A DNA stretch of 64,000 bases from JACDER01 sp963842575 (GTDB lineage Bacteria; Actinomycetota; Thermoleophilia; Gaiellales; Gaiellaceae), in NCBI GenBank assembly GCA_963842575.1, contig CAWJGS010000004.1:620001-684000 (forward strand), given 5' to 3'. The position numbers and the translations under genes are program-made. Shown here piece after piece: positions 16,931 through 25,314 of this stretch (its first letter is position 1; every line of letters starts with the position of its first letter). Under the pieces are notes generated by a model. That model saw only the letters and a list, made by a program, of their open reading frames with translations. It was not told where the DNA came from and did no database searches.

Positions 16931-17784
16931 GCGGCGCGGGCGCGGGCCCAGCGCTCGTCGTCGCGCCGGATGAGGTCCGGGTCGACGCCGCGCGCCGCGG
17001 CGAGCTCGACGGTGAGGACCTGGAATCGCACGATGTCCACGACCGGGTGGACGGTTGGAACGAGCGTTGCGTCGCACCCGAGCGCCTCGAGCGCTGCGAC
17101 CGCGCCGTGCGCACGCTCGGCGGCGCGGCCCTCGCCCTCGAGGACGAAGCAGCGAACCGACTCGTCGATCGCCGCGAGGTAGCCGTGCAGTAGCTGCTCC
17201 GTCTCGTGTACCTCGGCCGCGACGAACGCACCTTCGCGCAGCTTGAGCACGGCCTCCTGCGCCGTCGGCCAGTCGCGGCCGGCACCCGCGACGAGCCAGC
17301 GTTCGTGGTCGGAGACGGGAAATGGGTCGGCGATGGCCGCCGCAACCGCGCCGGAAAGCCACGCGACATCCTCGCCTCGGAGCGCCGCAAGTGCCGCCAC
17401 CGCGCACGTGTAGCTCGCGGTGTGGCAGTAGCTCTTCTCCACCTCGGGCGTCGAGACGAACACCTCCTCGCACAGCTCCGCGATTGGGCTCTCCGCGACG
17501 GCGGTCACGCACCACTTGGGTCCCGGGAACGCGCGTGCCGCCTCGAGCGTCAACGGCGTCTCCCCCTCGTGGCTGAGCAGGACGAGGAGCTCGGCGTCCC
17601 GGCGCGGCGCGAGCACGAGCTCGAGCGCCTGCACGGCCTCGCCGCCGGTCTGGGCTGCGTGGAAGGACGTCCCGCAGCCGGTGAGCAGCACGCGCGCGTC
17701 CGGGAAGCGGCGGTCGGTCGGCACCTGCGTCAGCCATTCCGGCTGCGCCTGGATCCCCTGCCGCGTGAATTCTCCGTTCGGCAT
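16921..17784 (-). CDS. SIS-domain phosphosugar isomerase (GlmS isomerase-like)
   Basis: Two SIS domains are readable: RVLLTGCGTSFHAAQTGGEA with LLVLLSHEGETPLTLEAA, then WLVAGAGRDWPTAQEAVLKL with FVAAEVHETEQLLHGYLAAI. The pattern is that of the isomerase half of glucosamine-fructose-6-phosphate aminotransferase and AgaS/FrlB-type deglycases, without a glutaminase domain. ATG 17784 gives 287 residues. It acts on a phosphorylated amino sugar. It converges on the sulfotransferase with a 10-base overlap. Confidence 0.82.
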   Translation of the reverse strand: MPNGEFTRQGIQAQPEWLTQVPTDRRFPDARVLLTGCGTSFHAAQTGGEAVQALELVLAPRRDAELLVLLSHEGETPLTLEAARAFPGPKWCVTAVAESPIAELCEEVFVSTPEVEKSYCHTASYTCAVAALAALRGEDVAWLSGAVAAAIADPFPVSDHERWLVAGAGRDWPTAQEAVLKLREGAFVAAEVHETEQLLHGYLAAIDESVRCFVLEGEGRAAERAHGAVAALEALGCDATLVPTVHPVVDIVRFQVLTVELAAARGVDPDLIRRDDERWARARAAYE

Positions 17785-17807
17785 CGCCCAGCGACGATAC
17801 TGCCCGC

Positions 17808-18395
17808 GTGAGCCTCTTGTACCTCGTCCGTCACGCGCAGGTGCTCCTGCGCGGCGACCAGCCGATGCCCTCCTGGCACCTGTCGCCGACCGGCGAGCAG
17901 CAGGCACGCGACCTCGCGCGCTCGCCGGTGTGGCGCGACTTGACCCTGATCGCGTCCAGCCCGGAGGCGAAAGCGGTCGCGACCGCGCAGCCGATCGCCG
18001 GGACGACCGGGCTCGACCTGCGCATCGACCCCGACTTGCACGAGGTCGACCGCGGCACGACGCCGCTCGTGAGCCAGGGCGAGTACCACGCGCTCGTCGC
18101 CGCACACTTCGCCTCTCCGAACGAGAGTGTGTCCGAGTGGGAGACGGGAGCCGACGCTCGCGCCCGCGTCGTCGCCTGCATCGACCGCTTGACGAACAGC
18201 GCGGAAGGCGACGTCTGCGTCGTCTCGCACGGCCTCGTCCTCAGCCACTACCTCGCGAACCTGCGCGGCATGGACGCACCGAACCTGGAGGAGTGGGCCG
18301 CGATCCCGCTGCCCGGCGTCGCCACCGTCGACCTCGTGACCAACGAGCTCGTCCAACCGTTCGTCTCGCTGATGGAGTTCATGGGCCTGGCATGA
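17808..18395 (+). CDS. histidine phosphatase superfamily protein
   Basis: The phosphate pocket begins LLYLVRHAQVLLRG, with Gln after the catalytic RHA where most members have Gly or Glu. The second His is in DVCVVSHGLVLSHYLAN and the supporting acid is in DLHEVDRGTTPL. It resembles broad-specificity phosphoglycerate-mutase-like phosphatases. GTG 17808 starts 23 bases from the divergent SIS gene. The stop overlaps the next ATG (ATGA), forming a three-gene run with the thioesterase and M16 protease. Confidence 0.85.
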   Translation: MSLLYLVRHAQVLLRGDQPMPSWHLSPTGEQQARDLARSPVWRDLTLIASSPEAKAVATAQPIAGTTGLDLRIDPDLHEVDRGTTPLVSQGEYHALVAAHFASPNESVSEWETGADARARVVACIDRLTNSAEGDVCVVSHGLVLSHYLANLRGMDAPNLEEWAAIPLPGVATVDLVTNELVQPFVSLMEFMGLA

Positions 18396-18769
18396 GCCTG
18401 CGGATCGTCCACCGTGAGCGAGTCCGCTTCCGCGACTGCGACTCGCTCGGCCACGTGAACAACGCGGTGTACCTCACGTACCTCGAGGAGGCGCGCGTCG
18501 ACCTGCGCAACGAGTTCGGCTTCGACTGGACGCAGATGATCCTGGCCCGCTGCGAGATCGACTTCCGCGACCAGGTCTCGGTCGGCGAGGTGGTGGAGGT
18601 GACCGTGTGGCCGACGCGTGTGGGGAACAAGAGCTTCGACCTCGCCTACGAGCTCAAGGTCGGCGACCGGCTCGTGGCGGAGGCAAAGACCGTGCTCGTC
18701 GCCTTCGACTACGAGCGGGGGGAGTCGGTTCCGCTCCGGGATGATTGGCGTAAGCTGCTCTCGGAATGA
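18392..18769 (+). CDS. acyl-CoA thioesterase (4-hydroxybenzoyl-CoA thioesterase/YbgC type)
   Basis: The hotdog-fold signature is VRFRDCDSLGHVNNAVYLTY, with catalytic Asp in RDCDSLGHVNN, followed by LEEARVDLRNEFGF and EAKTVLVAFDY. At 125 residues it is a typical single hotdog domain that works as a tetramer. It hydrolyses acyl-CoA thioesters. Its start and stop both overlap neighbours by 4 bases. Confidence 0.88.
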   Translation: MSLRIVHRERVRFRDCDSLGHVNNAVYLTYLEEARVDLRNEFGFDWTQMILARCEIDFRDQVSVGEVVEVTVWPTRVGNKSFDLAYELKVGDRLVAEAKTVLVAFDYERGESVPLRDDWRKLLSE

Positions 18770-20034
18770 GCACCTACGAGCGCCACACCCTCGCGAACGG
18801 CCTGCGCGTCCTGACCGCGCCGCTGCCCCAGGCGAAGTCCATCACCTGCTTCATCATGGTCGCGTCCGGCTCCCGCTACGAGACCAAGGACACGAACGGG
18901 ATCGCCCATTTCACCGAGCACATGGTCTTCAAGGGCACGGAGCGGCGCCCGACCGCGCGCGACATCGCGGCCGAGGTCGACGCGATCGGCGGGGAGTTCA
19001 ACGCCTTCACGAGCAAGGAGTACACGGGCTACTACGTCCGCTGCGCGGGCGAGTCGCGCGAGATTGCCATGGACGTCCTCGTGGACATGCTCCGCAACTC
19101 GAAGTTCGAGCCGGACGAGATCGAACGCGAGAAGGGCGTGATCATCGAGGAGATGAACATGTATCTCGACACGCCGCGAGACCTCGTCGACAACGTGTAC
19201 GAGGAGGTGCTGTACGGCGACCAGCCGCTCGGCTGGATGGTGCTCGGCCGCAAGGAGGCGATCCGCGCCGCCAATCGCGAGACGTTCCTCGACTACCTCG
19301 GCCACTGGTACAAGCCGGGGCGGGTCGTGGTCGGGCTCGGCGGTCTCATCGAGGGCGACTTCCTCGGCCAGATCGAAGAGCTGCTCGGAGACCTGTCGGG
19401 GAATGGAGCCGACGGGCCCGCGCCACTCCAGCCGGTCGACGCGGAGCACACGCGGATCAAGCTCCACACGAAGGACTCCGACCAGGCGCACCTCTGCCTC
19501 GGCACGATCAGCTACCCGCTCAAGCATCCCGACCGCTACGCGCTCCAGCTGCTCGCGGTCGTGCTCGGGGGCGGCATGTCCTCGCGGCTCTTCACCGAGG
19601 TGCGCGAGCGCCGCGGCCTCGCGTACTACGTCTTCGGCACCAACTACAGCTACACGGACACGGGGACGCTCTACTCGCAGGCAGGCGTCGACCTGAACCG
19701 GATCGACGACGCGATCTCGACGGTGGCCGGGGAGCTGAAGAAGATGGCGGACGAGACGGTGCCGGCGGACGAGCTCGAGAAGGCGCGCTCGTTCGCGAAA
19801 GGACGCTTCACCCTGCAGACCGAGAGCCCGCAGGGTCTCCTCCAGTTCGGGCTTCGGCGCGAGGTGCTCGAAGGTGGAGCCGTCGAGCCGCAGGACGTGC
19901 TGGACGGGTTGGACGCGGTCACGGCCGAGGACGTCCAGCGCGTCGCTCAGGACGTGATCGGGCGCAACGCGTTCACGCTCGCCGTCGTCGGCCCGTTCGA
20001 CGACGAGGAGCGCTTCGCGAAGCTCCTGAACTAA
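18766..20034 (+). CDS. M16-family zinc metallopeptidase
   Basis: The inverted zinc motif HFTEH is present at residues 48-52 (GIAHFTEHMVFKG), with the downstream Glu region REKGVIIEEMNMYLDTPRD. The second half holds the inactive partner lobe with the usual GGGMSSRLFTEVRERRGLAY motif. The 422-residue length matches bacterial YmxG/PqqL-type processing proteases, which degrade or process peptides in a clamshell cavity. It is the last gene of the ATGA-linked run from 17808. Confidence 0.92.
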   Translation: MSTYERHTLANGLRVLTAPLPQAKSITCFIMVASGSRYETKDTNGIAHFTEHMVFKGTERRPTARDIAAEVDAIGGEFNAFTSKEYTGYYVRCAGESREIAMDVLVDMLRNSKFEPDEIEREKGVIIEEMNMYLDTPRDLVDNVYEEVLYGDQPLGWMVLGRKEAIRAANRETFLDYLGHWYKPGRVVVGLGGLIEGDFLGQIEELLGDLSGNGADGPAPLQPVDAEHTRIKLHTKDSDQAHLCLGTISYPLKHPDRYALQLLAVVLGGGMSSRLFTEVRERRGLAYYVFGTNYSYTDTGTLYSQAGVDLNRIDDAISTVAGELKKMADETVPADELEKARSFAKGRFTLQTESPQGLLQFGLRREVLEGGAVEPQDVLDGLDAVTAEDVQRVAQDVIGRNAFTLAVVGPFDDEERFAKLLN

Positions 20035-20106
20035 AGCTCCTGAGCTAAACGGAAGATTCGCGCGGGTTCTGCCGTCTTGCGGTCACACGATCGGAAGGGG
20101 CAGAAG

Positions 20107-20355
20107 ATGAAGCGCACCCACCACATTCGCAACTCCGTCGTCCTCCTGGTTTCGGTAGCAGCGCTGGTTGCGCCGGCCGGAGCGATGGCCTATCCCGTCA
20201 TCGGCGACGATCCGTCCACCGCGCAGTCCCAGGCCGAAGGACACGCCTGGTACGTGAAGTACACGAAGAGCCGCAGCGTCAAGATCAAGCCCGTCAAGCC
20301 GGCGAGCAAGCCGAACACGCTCTGCCCAGGCAAGACGATCTGCCGGAAGCCGTAG
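20107..20355 (+). CDS. small secreted protein
   Basis: The 82-residue product has a signal peptide (NSVVLLVSVAALVAPAGAMA) after a basic start MKRTHHIR, with cleavage likely near AMA-YP. The mature part is short, Lys-rich (KYTKSRSVKIKPVKPASK) and has two Cys near its end (TLCPGKTICRKP) that could form a disulfide. A GGAAGGGG-type Shine-Dalgarno precedes ATG 20107. No function is recognised. Confidence 0.65.
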   Translation: MKRTHHIRNSVVLLVSVAALVAPAGAMAYPVIGDDPSTAQSQAEGHAWYVKYTKSRSVKIKPVKPASKPNTLCPGKTICRKP

Positions 20356-20375
20356 CCGACCCGACACAGCGAGGA

Positions 20376-20398
20376 GTCGTCCCTGAGAACGGGGCGAC
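20376..20398. terminator. hairpin between convergent genes
   Basis: GTCGTCCC and GGGGCGAC pair over 8 bp with one G-T pair around a 7-base loop. It sits between the convergent stops at 20355 and 20419 and could serve both. Confidence 0.45.
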
Positions 20399-20418
20399 AC
20401 CTCTGCGGAGACCCGGAG

Positions 20419-21309
20419 CTACTCCGCTTCTACGCGGCGCTTGAAGAACCCGCCCGGCTTCAACTCACCCTCGGGGCCGATCGGCCACATGATCACGGTC
20501 TCGTACTCGTTGGGGTCGCTGACCTCCTCCGGATCGGTGACGTAGATCTCGCGCGGCGCATCCGTCGGCGTCAGGCCGTTCTCCTCCATCACTTCGCTCA
20601 TCAGGCGATAGGACTTGCCGAGGGCGGTGTAGGGGCCGACGTGCTTCATCACGAGCGCCCGCGTCGCCGGGAGTGTCGTCGGCTCGATGCGTCCGCGGCC
20701 GGGAACGTCCTCTGCGACCGGCCAGCCGATCTGCGTGTCGAGAGTCCCGTCCTCGTTCGGGAAGGGACAGACGCAGATCGGCGGTCCGTGGAAGCCGAGT
20801 CCGAGCTCCTGCACGTACGCGTGCACCTCCGCGATGTCCCTCGGCACGACCTCGGACATCTCGTCCTGGTGGACGTGCTCGCGTACCACGAGCGCCTTCA
20901 CCTCGTCCACGTCCTGGATTCCGATTTCGAACTTGACCATCTCCTTCTCGGGCACGAGTTGCTCCTTTCCGTCGATCAGTCGGGACAACTCCTCCAGCGT
21001 GTGCCGCAACTCGACCGCGCGGCCCTCGAGCCGCGCGCGGTGCGCCTCGAGCCCTTCGCGCAGGGTCTCGGGCGGCGCGTGCAGAAGCTCACGCACCTCC
21101 TCGAGCGGAACGTCGAGCTCGCGCAGCCTCCGGATCGCCTCGCCGTCGCGCGCCTGCTCGAGCGTGTACCAGCGGTAGCCGGTGTCCTCGTCCACGTGCG
21201 CGGGGACGAGCAGGCCGATCGCGTCATAACGCCGGAGCGTGCGGATGGTCAGGCCGGTCGTGCGGGCGAAGCGGCCGATCGAGAGGAGCTGCGCCGTGGA
21301 GAGTGTCAT
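20419..21309 (-). CDS. MerR-family regulator with GyrI-like effector-binding domain
   Basis: The N-terminal winged helix is SIGRFARTTGLTIRTLRRYD, AIGLLVPAHVDEDTGYRWYT, followed by a coiled helix (LEGRAVELRHTLEELSRLID) and a C-terminal GyrI/AraC effector-binding fold (VMKHVGPYTALGKSYRLMSE ... EVSDPNEYETVIMWPI). This is the BmrR/TipAL-type plan, where a ligand held by the C-terminal domain twists promoter DNA. The ligand is probably a lipophilic drug-like molecule. Length 296 is normal. No spaced palindrome was identified upstream. Confidence 0.88.
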   Translation of the reverse strand: MTLSTAQLLSIGRFARTTGLTIRTLRRYDAIGLLVPAHVDEDTGYRWYTLEQARDGEAIRRLRELDVPLEEVRELLHAPPETLREGLEAHRARLEGRAVELRHTLEELSRLIDGKEQLVPEKEMVKFEIGIQDVDEVKALVVREHVHQDEMSEVVPRDIAEVHAYVQELGLGFHGPPICVCPFPNEDGTLDTQIGWPVAEDVPGRGRIEPTTLPATRALVMKHVGPYTALGKSYRLMSEVMEENGLTPTDAPREIYVTDPEEVSDPNEYETVIMWPIGPEGELKPGGFFKRRVEAE

Positions 21310-21351
21310 CGCCGCGAGCGTACGGCCTCTCCCGAGGGGGAGCAGGGCTCG

Positions 21352-21798
21352 TCACGGGAGCGTGGCGAGATCCTCTTCGAGGTGTTCCCGGTCCTCGGCG
21401 TCGGCAACCTGCGCGGCCAGCTCGCGGGCACGCGCGGCACAGCGCTTCGCCTCGTCCTCGTTGCCCGCAGTCAGGTGAGCGCGGGCGAGCGCCTCGTACG
21501 CATACGGAATGTCCCAGTCGGCGATGTCATCCTGGCTCGCCTCGCAGTACGCCAGGCAGCGTCCGGCGTGGTAGAGAGCGGGCTCGGCGCGGCCCAGCGT
21601 GACGTAGACGCGGGAGATCTGCCACTCGCCGCGCGCGAGGTTCGCGCCCGTCCCGACCGCGGCCCAGTGGTGCCGGGACGCGTGCGCGGCGTTGATCATC
21701 TCGTCGTCCTGCTCGGGCGTCCGCTCGGGCAGCTCCATGAGCGACCAGGTGCGGTTGAAGAGGTCGACCGCCGTCTGCCGCTCGTCCTGGGCATGCAT
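21352..21798 (-). CDS. hypothetical TPR-like helical protein
   Basis: The 148-residue product is all helical, with TPR-like pairs (GRAEPALYHAGRCLAYCEAS, IPYAYEALARAHLTAGNEDE, KRCAARARELAAQV). It starts MHAQDERQTAVDLFNRTWSL at ATG 21798. It has no enzyme motif and may be a scaffolding protein. It is divergent from the DMT transporter with 30 bases between starts. Confidence 0.7.
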   Translation of the reverse strand: MHAQDERQTAVDLFNRTWSLMELPERTPEQDDEMINAAHASRHHWAAVGTGANLARGEWQISRVYVTLGRAEPALYHAGRCLAYCEASQDDIADWDIPYAYEALARAHLTAGNEDEAKRCAARARELAAQVADAEDREHLEEDLATLP

Positions 21799-21828
21799 AA
21801 CGAAGAGGCTATAGCGGAAAGAGGGAGC

Positions 21829-22749
21829 ATGGACACCCTCGCCACTCCGCTCGCGCTCCTTGCCGCCCTTTTCTTCGCGCTCGCCACCGTTCTCGAGCAG
21901 AAGGGCGCGATGGAGGAGCCGGAGGACGGCGCGCTGCATCCCGGGTTCCTCGCACGGCTCGTGCGCAAGCCGGTGTGGCTCGCCGGGCTCGGCGCGGACG
22001 CGCTCGGCTACGGGGCGCAGGCGGCGGCGCTCGGCTTCGGGCGGCTCTTGTCCGTGCAGCCGCTGCTCGTCGCGAGCGTCGTCTTCGCGCTCCCGCTCGG
22101 GGCGAAGATCACGCACCAGCACATCGGCCGGCGCGAGATCCTCGGCGCATCGGCCGTGTGCGCGGGGTTGATCGTCTTCCGCCTCGTGGCGACGCCCTAC
22201 GGTGGATCGTCCGACGCGACCGCCGCCAGCTGGCTGATCGGCGCGGCGGTCATCGGGGGACTCGCCGCCCTGCTCGTCCTCGCGAGCATCGGCCGAAGGC
22301 CGAGCGTGCGCGCGACCTTCCTGGGAATCGCCGCGGGAATGATCCTCGGCGGCCTCGTCGCCGCGCTGACGAAGTCGACCGTCGACCGCTTCGACGACGG
22401 CTTCGCGGCCGTGCTCGCCGACTGGCACGTGTACGCGCTCGCGGGCGTGGCGCTGACCGGCTTCCTGCTCGCGCAAGCCTCCCTGCAGACCGGCGCGCTG
22501 GCGCCGGCGATGACGAGCGAGACGGTGCTGGAAGCCCTCGCCGGCGTGGTCGTCGGCATCACTGTGCTCAACGAGCGCCTCGACCAGAGCTCCGCCGAGA
22601 CGGTCGTATCGCTCCTCGGGCTGGCCTTGGTCGTCGCCGGACTCCTGATCCTGTCTCGCTGCCGCGGTGCGGTCAGGCCTCGTGAACCATCCACACGTTC
22701 GGCTCCCAGTAGCGGCCGGCGTCCCGCTCTCGGTCGATCTCGAGCGTAG
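21829..22749 (+). CDS. DMT-superfamily (EamA-like) membrane transporter
   Basis: About nine to ten hydrophobic segments are visible, starting LATPLALLAALFFALATVLE with the early Gln-Lys-Gly (EQKGA) typical of this branch, and ending SAETVVSLLGLALVVAGLLI. The internal duplication typical of drug/metabolite transporters is recognisable. The last 25 codons after SRCRGAV look non-native and overlap the convergent GNAT gene by 77 bases, so a frame error near 22665 may hide an earlier stop. The substrate is unknown. Confidence 0.75.
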   Translation: MDTLATPLALLAALFFALATVLEQKGAMEEPEDGALHPGFLARLVRKPVWLAGLGADALGYGAQAAALGFGRLLSVQPLLVASVVFALPLGAKITHQHIGRREILGASAVCAGLIVFRLVATPYGGSSDATAASWLIGAAVIGGLAALLVLASIGRRPSVRATFLGIAAGMILGGLVAALTKSTVDRFDDGFAAVLADWHVYALAGVALTGFLLAQASLQTGALAPAMTSETVLEALAGVVVGITVLNERLDQSSAETVVSLLGLALVVAGLLILSRCRGAVRPREPSTRSAPSSGRRPALGRSRA

Positions 22750-23395
22750 CCAGCCCGCCCGGGAAGACGTATTCCCCGCTCTCGGGGAACGGCATCTGCG
22801 TCCACTCCTCCCACTCGGCGACGGTGCCGGTGATGCGCAGCGACTGCGGCTCCGGCTTGAGCACCGTTCCCCCGGCACGCTCGTGCACGCGCATCCACGG
22901 GTCGAACAGCAGCCCGTCCTCGCGCCGCCACGCCGCGTAGCGCTCGATCGGAACGAGCGGATAGCGGTCCTTCCAGTTCGGCCGCACCGGTGCGATGAGC
23001 CCACCGAGATCGTTCGACCGCGCAATCTCGACCATCGCGCGCAGCGCCTCGGCGCTCAGCCCGCGGCCCTGCAGGCGGCCGGGCACGACGATGAGAAGCG
23101 CGCACAGGACGTCGGCGCCCTCCTCGTCGAAGCCGCGTGCGATCGCGCCGTCGATGCCGGCGGGAAGGTCCTCGACGGTGCCGTCCCAGCGGACGGGAAC
23201 GCAGCGCGCCCGGGCGAGGATCTCTTCGCCGTCCACGAGATGGAACTGGAACTCGGGCCGCTCCTCGGTCAGGCGGCCCCAGTAGCGGTTGAGGACGTCT
23301 CCGTGGTTGTTGTACTCGGGGAGCTGGTCTTTGACCGCCTCCCACGCGGGCTCGGCCAGGTCGGGCCGTTCGGCGACGGTCAGCGCTCTGACGAT
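22673..23395 (-). CDS. GNAT-like acetyltransferase
   Basis: The product has the acetyl-CoA-binding stretch LLIVVPGRLQGRGLSAEALR with flanking strands and a C-terminal part ending TGTVAEWEEWTQMPFPESGE and YWEPNVWMVHEA. The N terminus reads IVRALTVAERPDLAEPAWEA, but no ATG, GTG or TTG lies in frame near it, so the start is uncertain and may be affected by a base error. It overlaps the 3' end of the acetyl-CoA synthetase gene on the same strand. The substrate is unknown. Confidence 0.65.
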   Translation of the reverse strand: MVRALTVAERPDLAEPAWEAVKDQLPEYNNHGDVLNRYWGRLTEERPEFQFHLVDGEEILARARCVPVRWDGTVEDLPAGIDGAIARGFDEEGADVLCALLIVVPGRLQGRGLSAEALRAMVEIARSNDLGGLIAPVRPNWKDRYPLVPIERYAAWRREDGLLFDPWMRVHERAGGTVLKPEPQSLRITGTVAEWEEWTQMPFPESGEYVFPGGLATLEIDRERDAGRYWEPNVWMVHEA

Positions 23396-25314
23396 GCGCG
23401 CTTCTCGAGCTCCTCGACCACGGTCGGGTCGGCGAGCGTCGTCGTGTCGCCCAGCTCCCGTTGCTCCGCGACGTCGCGCAGTAGGCGGCGCATGATTTTT
23501 CCGCTCCGCGTCTTCGGCAGCTCCGGCGTGAAGACGATGTTCGCCGGCTTGGCGATCGGCCCGATCTTCTTGCCCACGTGGTCGCGGAGCTCTTCGAGCG
23601 TTTCCACCGATCCTTCCGCGCCTCCCTTGAGCGTCACGTAGGCGACGATCGCCTGTCCCGTACGCGGATCGGAGCGGCCGCACACGGCGGCTTCGGCGAC
23701 CTCGGGGTGGTCCACGAGCGCGCTCTCCACCTCGATCGTCGAGATGCGGTGGCCCGAGACGTTCATCACGTCGTCGACCCGGCCGAGCAGCCAGAAGTCG
23801 CCGTCCTCGTCGATCCGCGCGCCGTCGCCCGCGAAGTAGACGTCGCCGAAGCGCGACCAGTACGTCTCGCGGTAGCGCTTGTCGTCCCCGTAGATCCCTC
23901 GCAGCATCGCCGGCCACGGGCGCTTGAGCACGAGGTAGCCGCCCCCGCCCGGCCCGACCTCCTCGCCCTGCTCGCTGTACACCGCCACCTCGATCCCGGG
24001 GAACGGCTTGGTCGCCGACCCGGGCTTTGTTCGGGTTACGCCCGGCAGCGGGGCGATGAGGATCATCCCCGTCTCGGTCTGCCACCACGTGTCCACGACC
24101 GGGCAGCGTCCGCCGCCGATGTTCTCGCGGTACCACACCCAGGCCTCGGGATTGATCGGCTCGCCGACCGTCCCGAGGAGGCGCAGCGAAGAAAGGTCGT
24201 GCTTCTGCGCGTGCTCAGACCCCCACTTCATGTGCGTGCGGATCGCAGTCGGCGCCGTGTACAAAATGTCCACGTCGTAGCGCTCGACGATGTCCCACCA
24301 CCGGTCGCGATCCGGAAAGTCGGGCGTCCCCTCGTAGATCACGCCGGTAGTGCCGTTGCACAGCGGCCCGTAGACGATGTAGCTGTGGCCGGTGACCCAG
24401 CCGATGTCGGCCGCGCACCAGTACACGGAGTCGGGCTTGACGTCGAAGATGTAGTAGTGCGTCGTCGCGGTGCCGACCAGGTAGCCCGCGGTCGTGTGGA
24501 CGATGCCCTTCGGCGCGGCGGTCGTTCCGCTCGTGTACAGCAGGTAGAGGATGTCCTCGGCGTCCATCGGCTCGCACGGGCACTCGGCGTCGTCGGTCGC
24601 GATGTCGTGCCACCAGACGTCACGGCCCTGAGCCCAGTCGATGTCGCCGCCGGTGCGACGGAGGACGACCGCCTGCTTGACGGTGGGTGAGTTCGCGAGC
24701 GCCTCGTCCGCGTTGCGCTTGAGTGGGACGGTCTTGCCGCCGCGCAGCCCCTCGTCCTGCGTGATCAGCAGCTCGCACGCCATGTCGTTCAGGCGCTCCG
24801 ACAGCGAGTCGGCCGAGAAGCCGCCGAAGACGACGGTGTGCGGCGCGCCGATGCGCGCGCACGCGAGCATCGCGACCGGCAGCTCGGGAACCATCCCCAT
24901 GTAGATCCCCACCGGCGTCCCTTTGCTGACGCCGAGGCTCTTCAGCGCGTTCGCGAAGCGGACGACCTCGCGCTGGAGGTCGGCGAAGGTGAGCGTGCGC
25001 CGCTCACCCTCGGGCTCGCCCTCCCAGTGGTAGGCGACCTTGTCGCCGAGGCCGGCCTCGACGTGCCGGTCGACGCAGTTGTACGCGACGTTCAGCTTCC
25101 CGCCGACGTACCACTTCGCGTGCGGAAGCTCCCACTCGAGGAGCTCCTGGAACGGCTCGAACCACGTGACGCGTTCGCGTCCCTCCGTCTCCCAGAACTC
25201 CCGCCAGTCGCGCTCGTAGATTTCGGGCTGCGCGTTCGCCTGCGCGGCGAACTCGGGCGGAGGGTCGTACGTGCGCTCCTCGAGGAAGAGCGTCTCGATC
25301 GCCTGGTCGCTCAA
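23380..25314 (-). CDS. acs: acetyl-CoA synthetase (AMP-forming)
   Basis: It activates acetate to acetyl-CoA via acetyl-AMP. Key motifs are the P-loop YLLYTSGTTAAPKGIVHTTA, the W-Q-T-E-T core DTWWQTETGMILIAPLPG, the hinge WLLGRVDDVMNVSGHRIST and the C-terminal Lys of PKTRSGKIMRR that is the usual acetylation switch. The 644-residue length is standard. The likely start is TTG at 25314, overlapping the upstream peptidase stop (TTGA). A Gly-rich insertion (GPGGGGYLVLKRPWPAMLRG) is family-typical. Confidence 0.95.
   Translation of the reverse strand: MSDQAIETLFLEERTYDPPPEFAAQANAQPEIYERDWREFWETEGRERVTWFEPFQELLEWELPHAKWYVGGKLNVAYNCVDRHVEAGLGDKVAYHWEGEPEGERRTLTFADLQREVVRFANALKSLGVSKGTPVGIYMGMVPELPVAMLACARIGAPHTVVFGGFSADSLSERLNDMACELLITQDEGLRGGKTVPLKRNADEALANSPTVKQAVVLRRTGGDIDWAQGRDVWWHDIATDDAECPCEPMDAEDILYLLYTSGTTAAPKGIVHTTAGYLVGTATTHYYIFDVKPDSVYWCAADIGWVTGHSYIVYGPLCNGTTGVIYEGTPDFPDRDRWWDIVERYDVDILYTAPTAIRTHMKWGSEHAQKHDLSSLRLLGTVGEPINPEAWVWYRENIGGGRCPVVDTWWQTETGMILIAPLPGVTRTKPGSATKPFPGIEVAVYSEQGEEVGPGGGGYLVLKRPWPAMLRGIYGDDKRYRETYWSRFGDVYFAGDGARIDEDGDFWLLGRVDDVMNVSGHRISTIEVESALVDHPEVAEAAVCGRSDPRTGQAIVAYVTLKGGAEGSVETLEELRDHVGKKIGPIAKPANIVFTPELPKTRSGKIMRRLLRDVAEQRELGDTTTLADPTVVEELEKRASSER

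Noticed and set aside
16921..18105. Longer 394-residue reading of the SIS isomerase
   Set aside because: The first 107 residues are Arg-rich and antisense to the histidine phosphatase; the family start is MPNGEFTRQGI at 17784.
22673..24136. Fusion of the GNAT protein to an N-terminal 240-residue domain
   Set aside because: The extra part is an out-of-frame reading of the acetyl-CoA synthetase gene and has no protein-like features.
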